Positions 6,892-13,185 of a DNA stretch of 13,185 nucleotides are shown here, piece by piece (the stretch's first letter is position 1; every line of letters starts with the position of its first letter). The position numbers and the translations under genes are program-made. The notes beneath the pieces were generated by a model. It had not been told where the DNA came from. It ran no database searches and saw nothing but the letters and a program-made list of their open reading frames with translations. This DNA comes from Pyrinomonadaceae bacterium (lineage in GTDB: Bacteria > Acidobacteriota > Blastocatellia > Pyrinomonadales > Pyrinomonadaceae), in assembly GCA_014379075.1 (NCBI GenBank), contig JACMMN010000143.1, forward strand, positions 1 through 13,185, written 5' to 3'.

Positions 6892-9811
6892 CTTCCTGCA
6901 AATTCAATAAACTATCTTTCAGTTCCGAAGCCGAAGCGAATCGCGCGTCGCGGTCAAAAGCTAACCCGCGAACGAAAAATTCCGCAAAAGCAGCACCGGT
7001 TGGTATCGGGCTGGACATTACCTTCAGAAACTCGTGGTATGAGCGAGCTTGAAAAGGTTTCGTCCCGTGCAGTGCTTCATAGATCATCACGGCGACCGAA
7101 AACAGATCGCTTCGCTTATCCGCACGCTCGCCTCGCAGCTGCTCCGGCGACATGTATCCGAATGTTCCCAAAATGGTGCCGGGCATCGTAACGCTTTGTT
7201 CAGTCGCTATTTTCGCTGAGTGCAGCCGGGCGATGCCGAAATCGAGTACGCAGAGCCTGACCGCTCCCAAGTCCTCATTTGAAACCAGAACGTTATCAGG
7301 TTTCAGGTCACGGTGAATGACGCCGGCCTGGTGGGCCGCGTTCACACCATCGAGGATCTGCGTGAACCAACTTTTCACCGTTGACAATCCCGACTTCCCT
7401 TTGCGTATTTGAACATCGGCCAGGCTTTCGCCCCGAATCAGCTCCAATACCAGAAATGCGCCTTCAGTGGATAAGACGCCGTAGTCGAAAACCGTTACTA
7501 TATTCGGATGCTGCAGCCGTCCGGCGGTTTGAGCTTCGCGCTCAAATCGCCGCAACGCCTCGCGATTACCGAACATCGAGCCGCTCAAGATCTTAACGGC
7601 GACTTTGCGGCTAATACGGAGATCGGACGCTTCGTAAACGCTGCCCATTCCGCCTTTTCCGATCAGTCTTTCGAGACGGTAACGATCTTCTAAGGTGCGC
7701 ATCACGGGCAGTGTTAAAGTCAATCCGACTCCGTCGTCATCACAGTGGTTAACTTCTCGGTCATAACATTTCCCGCACGCCGGACATTCTTTGAGGAGGT
7801 TTATGTTGCCTTCCTCGAACCGCGAAAGAACCTGCGCTTTTATCGTCTGTTCGCGCCGAACTTTGTCTTTCAACGTTAAATTTTCCTGAACGAGAGCGAT
7901 CTGATTTGCTAAAGTCTCCAGCAGGCCCTTGTCACGCCCGGTGTAGGGAATTTCCGAGAGTTTTTCACCGAGCGAGAAGAATCCCGCCAATTTACCATCC
8001 GTGCCGTGTATCGGAACCAGAAGATTTGCAGCGACCTGTTTAAGCCACGCTTTTTCCCGGAACGGGAGACCGTCAGTTTCGCGTGATGGAAACTCAACGG
8101 ACTTGTGTTCCTGCTGCATAAACCGCAGCAGCGGGGAATCGGCGGCGAGCTTCATATTTTCAGAATTTTCGCTTGTGACGTAACCAAGCGAGAAATCGCT
8201 ATCGCTTTTATCTTCGTAGAAAAAATGAACATTTGAGGGATGTAGCGCCATCTGTATTTGGCTGCTGACCAGTCGCGAAATCTTCAACATGGAATCCGAA
8301 TCCTTTACCTTTTCAACTAGACCGCCCAGCAGGCGTTCCTGATCGTATTGTTCGCGGAAAAAACGTCGGTCGATCCATACACTCAAGCGAAATCGCAAAA
8401 GCAGCCCAAAACCCACAGCAAGCACGACAAACAAATAAAACCCGGGTGAATTCCGGAAAATCAGATCGCTCAGAGTACGATCCGGATCGACGGCGATGTT
8501 CCAGACAATTCCCGTGACCGGCACGACAACCAATAACAGCAAGCCATTTTTAGCAAAAATATATTGAAGGCCGCGCCGGATAATGAACGAGATCGGGATA
8601 ACGCGATGACGGATAACGGCGTAGGCGAAGATCGGCGGAGCTACCACCGTGGTAATATTTGCCGCAAAAGATCTCCAACCCGCGGATGGTAAAAACTGCG
8701 ACTCCAATATCCATTCAACCGGCGGAAGAATAAGGTCCGTTAAAATGAAGGGAGCTACGGCAAAAGGTACGCCCGCCATTAAAACTCGCATGCGCCGCTT
8801 CCCATGTTCGTCTGCGTTACGGTAATTTAAGATCAACACGATCAAATTCAATACCAGATAGGGAGCGTAGATGAAATCCCCGAGGATCAGTATCTGCCAA
8901 TCTATAAAAATATCGAAAATCGAAATACCATTGTATGCCAATTGCTGGGCGATTTCCGTCGGCACCACGTAAAGCAGAAACGGCAGATAGATTAGGACCT
9001 GAATTAAGGGAAAACGCCGGACGAATGGGGAGGGCTTAGGAAACAGCAGGAAAAAATGCAGCAAAACCGGTGCTCCGAAAAGTTCGAGAAAATAACCGAT
9101 TTGCCATATCAAGGCTAGTAATGGTGCTTCCGCGTAGGCAACCATGTGCAACGGGGAAGTCGACATCGCAATAAGAGAGAATGAGACCGCGATAAGCACT
9201 ATCAGCCGGTCGTCCCGCTTGAAGAGGAAAGCAAATAAGCCGGTCAGAAAAAATACCGCAGGTGTGACGATGCCCAGGAAGATCGTATTGAGCATGAATT
9301 CGAAAGCAATCGGCTTAGCCGCCAGTTCGATGCCGTAAATTTGTCCTTCACGCCTCATTTGGAGCGAATACATTTCACCTGCACCGAGTTGTCTGAAAAG
9401 CAACCGATATTTGTATCGTTTATCGATAGCCTGTCCATTCAAACTCAAAACTTCGTCGCCAACTCGCACACGGCCGTCAAAATTCGGATCTATCCAGACA
9501 ATGGAATAATGTTCGCCGCTCCAGGCGGCATACCATCCAGGCAAGCTGCTGTTTTGGGAAAACAGATTGAAATTATTTAATACGAGCCAGCCGGAGGTGA
9601 ATATGAAAAGCAGGCATATCAGACCAAAACGTAGACGGCTGGGCCTTAAAGCGTTTTCGTCCCGAGCCGCAGGCGAATAGGTATTTTCGAACCGTTCGAC
9701 AGAGTTTATTTTGGTTGGATCGGTTTCAGGGGAATCCTGATTGGCAGTCGGTAGCGAATCGTCGACAGGCTCCGCAAACTGAATCGTGGGTTTGTCTTCC
9801 TGATCCGGCAT
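6881..9811 (-). CDS. multi-pass membrane Ser/Thr protein kinase with PDZ-like, GAF-like and zinc-ribbon parts
   Basis: Protein of 976 residues. Order of parts: acidic soluble N-terminus (1-58); a first membrane helix (about 62-80); a PDZ-like loop (about 90-165, with GRVRVGDEVLSLNG); about eight further hydrophobic segments (about 172-475); a linker DRRFFREQYDQERLL (481-495), like that in multi-pass sensor histidine kinases; and a GAF-like domain (about 500-645). A four-Cys knuckle follows (C676, C679, C682, C690), then a Hanks-type kinase domain (about 711-972). The kinase keeps the glycine loop GKGGMGSV (718-725), K740 in VAVKIL, HRDLKPDN (833-840), DFG (857-859) and GTFGYMSPE (882-890), so it should be active. 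It probably senses a signal at the membrane and phosphorylates cytoplasmic targets; signal and targets are unknown. The first loop is expected outside and the kinase inside. The gene has its own candidate promoter after era and is coupled to prmA. Confidence 0.9.
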   Translation of the reverse strand: MPDQEDKPTIQFAEPVDDSLPTANQDSPETDPTKINSVERFENTYSPAARDENALRPSRLRFGLICLLFIFTSGWLVLNNFNLFSQNSSLPGWYAAWSGEHYSIVWIDPNFDGRVRVGDEVLSLNGQAIDKRYKYRLLFRQLGAGEMYSLQMRREGQIYGIELAAKPIAFEFMLNTIFLGIVTPAVFFLTGLFAFLFKRDDRLIVLIAVSFSLIAMSTSPLHMVAYAEAPLLALIWQIGYFLELFGAPVLLHFFLLFPKPSPFVRRFPLIQVLIYLPFLLYVVPTEIAQQLAYNGISIFDIFIDWQILILGDFIYAPYLVLNLIVLILNYRNADEHGKRRMRVLMAGVPFAVAPFILTDLILPPVEWILESQFLPSAGWRSFAANITTVVAPPIFAYAVIRHRVIPISFIIRRGLQYIFAKNGLLLLVVVPVTGIVWNIAVDPDRTLSDLIFRNSPGFYLFVVLAVGFGLLLRFRLSVWIDRRFFREQYDQERLLGGLVEKVKDSDSMLKISRLVSSQIQMALHPSNVHFFYEDKSDSDFSLGYVTSENSENMKLAADSPLLRFMQQEHKSVEFPSRETDGLPFREKAWLKQVAANLLVPIHGTDGKLAGFFSLGEKLSEIPYTGRDKGLLETLANQIALVQENLTLKDKVRREQTIKAQVLSRFEEGNINLLKECPACGKCYDREVNHCDDDGVGLTLTLPVMRTLEDRYRLERLIGKGGMGSVYEASDLRISRKVAVKILSGSMFGNREALRRFEREAQTAGRLQHPNIVTVFDYGVLSTEGAFLVLELIRGESLADVQIRKGKSGLSTVKSWFTQILDGVNAAHQAGVIHRDLKPDNVLVSNEDLGAVRLCVLDFGIARLHSAKIATEQSVTMPGTILGTFGYMSPEQLRGERADKRSDLFSVAVMIYEALHGTKPFQARSYHEFLKVMSSPIPTGAAFAEFFVRGLAFDRDARFASASELKDSLLNLQEDER
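7742..7786 (-). other. four-cysteine zinc-ribbon/knuckle between GAF-like and kinase domains
   Basis: Codons for C676, C679, C682 and C690 make the pattern CX2CX2CX7C followed by DDDG. Similar Cys knuckles ahead of the catalytic domain are common in acidobacterial Ser/Thr kinases (recalled, not searched). Metal binding, structural or redox-sensing, is inferred from the Cys spacing. Confidence 0.6.
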
Positions 9812-9828
9812 ATTTTTACTCGAGCCGT

Positions 9829-9856
9829 ATTATACCGATTTTAAAGCACATTTCAC
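9829..9856 (-). promoter_or_regulatory. sigma-70-type promoter for the kinase-prmA unit
   Basis: On the minus strand a perfect -10 box TATAAT (9829-9834) lies 16 bases from GTGAAA (9851-9856), which matches four of six positions of TTGACA. Transcription would start near 9822, leaving only about 10 bases before the ATG at 9811. This fits the lack of a proper Shine-Dalgarno site there (only a GAG seven bases upstream). The site lies in the 69-base gap between era and the kinase gene. Confidence 0.55.
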
Positions 9857-9866
9857 GGTTCTGGAC

Positions 9867-9887
9867 CGAATGATTCGGAGTCATTCG
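9867..9887 (-). other. hairpin overlapping the era stop codon
   Basis: CGAATGA at 9867-9873 and TCATTCG at 9881-9887 form a perfect seven-pair stem with a seven-base loop; the era stop codon (9881-9883) lies in the stem. No U-tract follows, so it is a poor intrinsic terminator. It could stabilise the era transcript end, be a weak attenuator, or be chance. An overlapping near-palindrome CCGAATGATTCGG (9866-9878) offers an alternative fold. Confidence 0.35.
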
Positions 9888-10780
9888 TAGATGCCGATGT
9901 CATCCAAATTACTTTCCTTGTTTCGCCAATCGGCGACGACTTTAACGAAAAGTTTCAGGAAAACTCTTTTGCCGAGCAGCTTTTCGATATCGACGCGGGC
10001 TTCGGTGCCGATTCTTTTGAGTTTGCTGCCGCCTTTGCCTATGATTATGCCCTTTTGCGAATCGCGTTCGACATAGATCGCGCAAAAGATCAGCGTGGCC
10101 GACGGATCAGACTCGTCGAATTTCTCCGTGACAACGGCCGTGACGTAAGGAATTTCTTCGCCTGTCGTTGCCAAGATCTGTTCGCGTACCATTTCCGCGA
10201 CGATGCTTCGCATCGGCTGGTCGGTCAATTCGTCTTCTTTAAAGATCGGCTCGCCTTCGGGCAGATGTTTCGTGATCTGCTTAAGGAGATTATCGACGGC
10301 TTCACCGCGCAGTGCCGAGATAGGGATGATCTCAGCGAATTCATATTCGTTCGAATAAAATTCTATAAGCGGCAAAAGCTCATGTTTTTCTTTGATCTTG
10401 TCGATCTTGTTGAGAACGAGCAGGGCTTTCTTTTCCGATTGTTTGATCAGATCGAGCACGAACCTATCGCCGTTTCCCGTCGAAACGCTGGCGTCGCGCA
10501 TCAGTACGAGCACATCCACGGACAGGATCGCGTCATGCACGGCGGCCATCATCCGGCGGTTCAGCAGATAACCGGGTTTGTGAACGCCGGGCGTATCAAC
10601 GATGACGATCTGGCCTTCGGGCGATGTGACGATTCCCTGTATCTTATGACGCGTGGTTTGAGGTTTGTTCGAAACGGCGGCGATCTTCTCACCGACCAGA
10701 CGATTCAAAAGCGTTGATTTCCCGGCATTCGGACGGCCGATAAAGCCCACGTAGCCGCTGCGAAAGTTCTCGTTAGACAT
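9881..10780 (-). CDS. era: GTPase Era, 30S ribosome assembly
   Basis: The frame is open to an ATG at 10831, but the extra 17 residues are hydrophobic and encoded by the GTAAAAA repeat region. The ATG at 10780 gives the normal 299-residue Era beginning MSNENFRSGYVGFIGRPNAG. G1 is GRPNAGKS (15-22), G2 lies in QTTRHK (41-46), G3 is DTPG (62-65), G4 is NKID (124-127) and G5 is SAL (155-157). The C-terminal KH RNA-binding domain has IIIGKGGSKLKRIG (245-258) and the family's ending VKVVADWRNKE. Era binds the 3' end of 16S rRNA and helps mature the small subunit; it is cytoplasmic and partly membrane-associated. No Shine-Dalgarno site is seen. It is followed after 69 bases by the kinase gene on the same strand and preceded by the secreted TPR-like gene. 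Confidence 0.95.
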   Translation of the reverse strand: MSNENFRSGYVGFIGRPNAGKSTLLNRLVGEKIAAVSNKPQTTRHKIQGIVTSPEGQIVIVDTPGVHKPGYLLNRRMMAAVHDAILSVDVLVLMRDASVSTGNGDRFVLDLIKQSEKKALLVLNKIDKIKEKHELLPLIEFYSNEYEFAEIIPISALRGEAVDNLLKQITKHLPEGEPIFKEDELTDQPMRSIVAEMVREQILATTGEEIPYVTAVVTEKFDESDPSATLIFCAIYVERDSQKGIIIGKGGSKLKRIGTEARVDIEKLLGKRVFLKLFVKVVADWRNKESNLDDIGIYE

Positions 10781-10803
10781 TGGATAGAACTTAGCAGAGC
10801 CGA

Positions 10804-10881
10804 AAGTAAAAAGTAAAAAGTAAAAAGCCAAAATCCGGCATTGTGGACTTCCAATTTACTTTACATTTCAACTTTTTACTT
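10804..10881. repeat. AT-rich word repeat with inverted arm (three GTAAAAA units)
   Basis: Three exact tandem copies of GTAAAAA run from 10806 to 10826. The reverse complement, CTTTTTACTT, recurs at 10872-10881, preceded by looser copies (TTTACTTTACATTT). The arms could fold into a long imperfect AT-rich hairpin with about 45 bases between. It fills most of the 104-base gap between the TPR-like gene stop (10885) and the era start (10780) and could serve as a weak terminator for the upstream minus-strand gene. With three short units it is not a CRISPR. Confidence 0.6.
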
Positions 10882-10884
10882 GAT

Positions 10885-12675
10885 CTACTGTTCTTTGATC
10901 AACCGGGCCTTCGCCGCTAAAGCTTCGTCGTATGCGCCGCCGGTCACGCGGCCGACTTTGATCGCTGCGTCGTATATTCCCATGGCATAAGTTCGGTCGT
11001 CGTAGAACTCGTAAAGTTTGGCCAGAGCAACATACGAAAGTGAAAGCAAAGCTGCATCGATCTGCTGTTTTTGCGCGATTCGCAGGACATTCTCGAACGC
11101 AACTTTTGCTTCCAGAAGTTTTGCCTTCTGCTGCTCTTCATCCGTTAGCGATTCGGCGGAAAGGCTGGCGACGCGGCCGATGTTGTAAAAGATTCGCGGC
11201 TCGGCGGGATTCGTGGTCAAGAGGGCTTTTAATTCCGTAGCCGCCTGAGCGTAATTTTTGCTATCGATAACCTTCGTAATTTCGAGCAGGCGGGTGGTCA
11301 CCGGATTTTCGGCGATCATAGTTGCCGTCGGGTTTTTCTTCCGTTCTTCCCGGGCGGCGACGGCTCGTTTTCGCGCGTCGGCATATTTTGCATAGCGGCC
11401 GCTTTCTTTCGCTGCATCGAAGGACAGCAGCATCTCTCGCATCGACGATGCAATGTCGAAACCCGAATCTTCAACGCTTCCAAGCTGTTCGGCAAAGTAA
11501 AAAACGAGGATGGCGCCCTTGTCATAGTCTTCGGAAAGCTGGAGCAGCGTTTCGTCCGCCTGCTCGGCCTTATATTTTTCGAGTATGGCCGAAACGGCCT
11601 TTTTTTCATCGACCGTTTTCGCGCGGGTTATATTCTCACGGCTTTGTTCGGTGGCGATGCGGTTGCGGATGCTTTCGTTCTGCTTGGCGTCTATCGCGGC
11701 GACCAGCGAACGCGATATCGTCAAATAAACATCGGGCGAAGCTTTCGGATCGGCCTTTCGCCGTTCGTCCAGGAGCAGCTTGATGCTGTCGCGAATCGCG
11801 GCAATATCCTTGCTGCTATTTAATACGAGCGGATCGATCACAAACTGCAAAAATCCGCGCCGCACCTCCGAAAAAGTAAGATCGGTTTCCGCCGGCAAAA
11901 CAACGAAATAATCATCCTTTATATTAAGAAAATTTATATCGCCGACCGGTGCGAGCAGTTCGGGCACGATAAAAAACCTCCGTTCACGCGAGCGGCTTTC
12001 TACGTTACTGATCTTGGCTGTCTTGCTCTTTCCCTTCTGCGTTTCGGTCTTAATCTTTTCGGCGTAAAATAGCTGCGGTTTCGTATGCAGATAGCCCAAT
12101 AGATCGCTTACCATTTCGCGCGCCGAACCTCGCAGGTTCCCGTCGGCCGCTTTCTGGTAAATTTTTATGTAGTCATTAACATTTCCACTGAAACTAGACC
12201 GCCGGTAAAAATCACGAACCAGCGGCGCAAAATCCAAAACATCCAGCAGATTGCCGGGCAGATCGCTCGTCACCACTGGATCTGCCAACTCCGGGACCGG
12301 TGTCAGAGCATATGCCATCGAAATGAACGGAGCAACAAGCTGTGCATCGGTTTTATCGGGATTGCGGCTTTTGTACGCGATCACGAATTGCGATATTTTG
12401 GCACGCAGGTCTTCATTCAGGGCGGCCATGTCGCTCTTCAACTGCTCGCGAAACTTCACCCCGTCCGCCGATAAAGAAGTATTTATGACCGGAACCGATT
12501 CGCCCGCCTCACTTTTGGTCCGCGCCGCTTCGAGCGTAGCAAGCACCAGCATCACACGCTTGTCCGGCTCGATCCGGACACCGTAATTCGAAAGATCGAA
12601 TCCCTGCGGAACGTTCTGAGCGAAAGCCTCATTCGAAGTAATAAAAATAAAAGCCAATAAAATTAATTTTCTCAT
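10885..12675 (-). CDS. secreted protein of unknown function with C-terminal TPR-like helices
   Basis: I place the start at 12675, not the upstream in-frame ATG at 12717, because 12675 begins a textbook signal peptide: MRK, a hydrophobic core, then EAFAQ with cleavage after A19. The product is 596 residues, and I see no cysteine in it. The mature protein begins QNVPQGFDLSNYGVRIEPDKR and has an alpha-helical N-terminal region to about 205. A very basic patch (207-233, many K/R) and a middle region (about 235-300) with hydrophobic beta-like stretches follow. The rest is long charged helices, and the last 130 residues (about 463-596) have TPR-like helix pairs, for example LKALLTTNPAEPRIFYNIGRV and the ALAKLYEFYDD region. 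It is probably a periplasmic scaffold or binding protein. I recognise it only as a type of acidobacterial hypothetical protein. It lies upstream of era on the same strand, but the 104-base repeat-bearing gap argues against tight coupling. Confidence 0.85.
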   Translation of the reverse strand: MRKLILLAFIFITSNEAFAQNVPQGFDLSNYGVRIEPDKRVMLVLATLEAARTKSEAGESVPVINTSLSADGVKFREQLKSDMAALNEDLRAKISQFVIAYKSRNPDKTDAQLVAPFISMAYALTPVPELADPVVTSDLPGNLLDVLDFAPLVRDFYRRSSFSGNVNDYIKIYQKAADGNLRGSAREMVSDLLGYLHTKPQLFYAEKIKTETQKGKSKTAKISNVESRSRERRFFIVPELLAPVGDINFLNIKDDYFVVLPAETDLTFSEVRRGFLQFVIDPLVLNSSKDIAAIRDSIKLLLDERRKADPKASPDVYLTISRSLVAAIDAKQNESIRNRIATEQSRENITRAKTVDEKKAVSAILEKYKAEQADETLLQLSEDYDKGAILVFYFAEQLGSVEDSGFDIASSMREMLLSFDAAKESGRYAKYADARKRAVAAREERKKNPTATMIAENPVTTRLLEITKVIDSKNYAQAATELKALLTTNPAEPRIFYNIGRVASLSAESLTDEEQQKAKLLEAKVAFENVLRIAQKQQIDAALLSLSYVALAKLYEFYDDRTYAMGIYDAAIKVGRVTGGAYDEALAAKARLIKEQ

Positions 12676-12977
12676 TGAAACAAAAAATCGAAAGCTCGCG
12701 GATACAAGCAACAGCACTTACACAATGGGCGACACTATTGTATTTGCTGCTAGGGCAACGGTCGAAGATACTGCTCGAAAGGCCAAAATAAGCCTACTCG
12801 ACCTATCTCTGCTCCTCTTTAAAGATGAATAATAACGTATCAAAGATGCATTCTACTAAAACAACCCGCAGTACGGAAAGGATTGATGCATTTGAAATGG
12901 CTTCGGGTGCCTTTTTTACCATCACTTTCGTCTTTGGCGTAGTGGTAAAAGACCGGCGTTTTCGGATCTGGTTTTCG
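12676..12977. other. intergenic spacer of about 300 bases without a supported gene
   Basis: This lies between the secreted TPR-like gene and the stop of the partial membrane-protein gene, both on the minus strand. It should contain the promoter of the TPR-like gene. A TACAAT at about 50-60 bases upstream is a possible -10 box but has no good -35 partner, so I do not call it. Two ATGCAT-centred copies of GATGCATT occur 40 bases apart (12845-12852 and 12885-12892); this may be chance. A hairpin is listed separately. No tRNA fold or convincing small ORF is visible. Confidence 0.5.
12914..12950. terminator. hairpin downstream of the partial minus-strand gene
   Basis: TTTTACCA at 12914-12921 pairs with TGGTAAAA at 12943-12950 over eight bases, with a loop of about 21. 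It lies 28 bases beyond the stop codon of the minus-strand gene at 12978. On that strand it is followed by AA then GG rather than a U-tract, so it is at best a weak terminator. Confidence 0.3.
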
Positions 12978-13185
12978 CTAGTCTTTTTCCGAGGCTCCCA
13001 CGACGACAATTGCAATCAATGCTCCAATTATAGCAACTGCATAAATCCAGCCTCTCCGCGGATTTGCTCTTTTCCCCGTGATCAAATTTCTTTGGCCGTC
13101 CCCGTGATGTATTTTTTTTATTTCGGTGTACTTGAAGCCGACAGTTTGCTTCGAATCGACTTCGAGTATCTGAAAGAAAATCTCG
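12978..13185 (-). CDS. C-terminal part of a small single-pass membrane protein (5' end outside window)
   Basis: On the minus strand the frame is open from the window edge to a TAG at 12978-12980, giving 68 visible residues. They start EIFFQILEVDSKQTVGFKYTEI and continue with a basic stretch (KKIHHGDGQRN, GKRANPRRG). A membrane helix follows at about 46-63 (WIYAVAIIGALIAIVVVG) and the chain ends SEKD. A short beta-type domain (xVDxxxTVxFxYxEIKKI) followed by a basic loop and a final membrane helix is a common plan in small acidobacterial proteins that look PRC-barrel or Sm-like (recalled). The positive residues before the helix suggest the domain is cytoplasmic. An antisense frame is also open here, but its composition is less protein-like. 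The function is unknown. Confidence 0.6.
   Translation of the reverse strand, partial: EIFFQILEVDSKQTVGFKYTEIKKIHHGDGQRNLITGKRANPRRGWIYAVAIIGALIAIVVVGASEKD

Noticed and set aside
10055..10717. 220-residue open frame on the plus strand
   Set aside because: It lies wholly antisense to era, whose motifs are unambiguous; its Asp/Arg/His-rich composition is typical of a shadow frame.
10804..10830. Possible CRISPR repeats
   Set aside because: The units are seven bases, directly abutting and without spacers; this is a simple tandem word repeat.
10781..10831. Longer Era start with a hydrophobic leader
   Set aside because: The residues come from the AT-rich word repeat, Era proteins do not carry such a leader, and the ATG at 10780 gives the standard length.
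12803..13015. 70-residue minus-strand frame
   Set aside because: It overlaps the better-supported partial gene in another frame, has no recognisable domain, and runs through the hairpin region.
12825..13185. Plus-strand frame from an ATG at 12825, open to the window end
   Set aside because: It is codon-aligned antisense to the minus-strand membrane-protein end and yields a Cys/Asn/Ser-rich stretch opposite the membrane helix, with no Shine-Dalgarno site. It cannot be fully excluded because it leaves the window.

Overview
The window is a chromosomal stretch of roughly 50% GC carrying mostly complete, densely packed bacterial genes. The gene styles point to an Acidobacteriota member, probably the Blastocatellia/Pyrinomonadales branch. 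The clues are a receptor Ser/Thr kinase with a short zinc-ribbon linker ahead of its catalytic domain, a secreted Ycf48/BNR repeat protein, small 'conserved in Acidobacteria' proteins, and a general lack of Shine-Dalgarno sites. This placement is family-level recognition from memory, not a search result.

Left part (1-5919). A short plus-strand reading frame that enters the window ends at 51. A convergent small minus-strand gene of unknown function lies at 55-351. A plus-strand cluster follows: an SbcC/Rad50-type SMC ATPase (458-3115), a very AT-rich two-helix membrane protein that overlaps it by 8 bases (3108-3434), a type-I ribonuclease H (3453-3911), and a secreted protein made of 14 regular 41-residue Ycf48/BNR repeats (3955-5919).

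Middle (5920-5998). Two converging transcription units meet in an 80-base region full of short inverted repeats, the likely shared terminator.

Right part (5992-13185), all on the minus strand. In transcription order it holds the C-terminal end of a small membrane protein (12978-13185, running off the window), a spacer of about 300 bases, a secreted TPR-like protein of unknown function (10885-12675), the ribosome-assembly GTPase era (9881-10780), a large multi-pass membrane Ser/Thr kinase (6881-9811) and prmA, the ribosomal protein L11 methyltransferase (5992-6891). The kinase has its own recognisable promoter in the era-kinase gap, and its end overlaps the start of prmA by 11 bases, so kinase and prmA are probably translated from one message.

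Most of the content is housekeeping-like. The items most worth a second look are: the kinase coupled to prmA and following era; the 14-repeat propeller protein, whose count fits two seven-bladed propellers; the widened CX6C zinc-hook motif in the SMC ATPase, which sits next to an RNase H rather than an SbcD nuclease; and the 35% GC membrane gene embedded in that cluster. I saw no CRISPR array, rRNA, tRNA, transposase or prophage gene.
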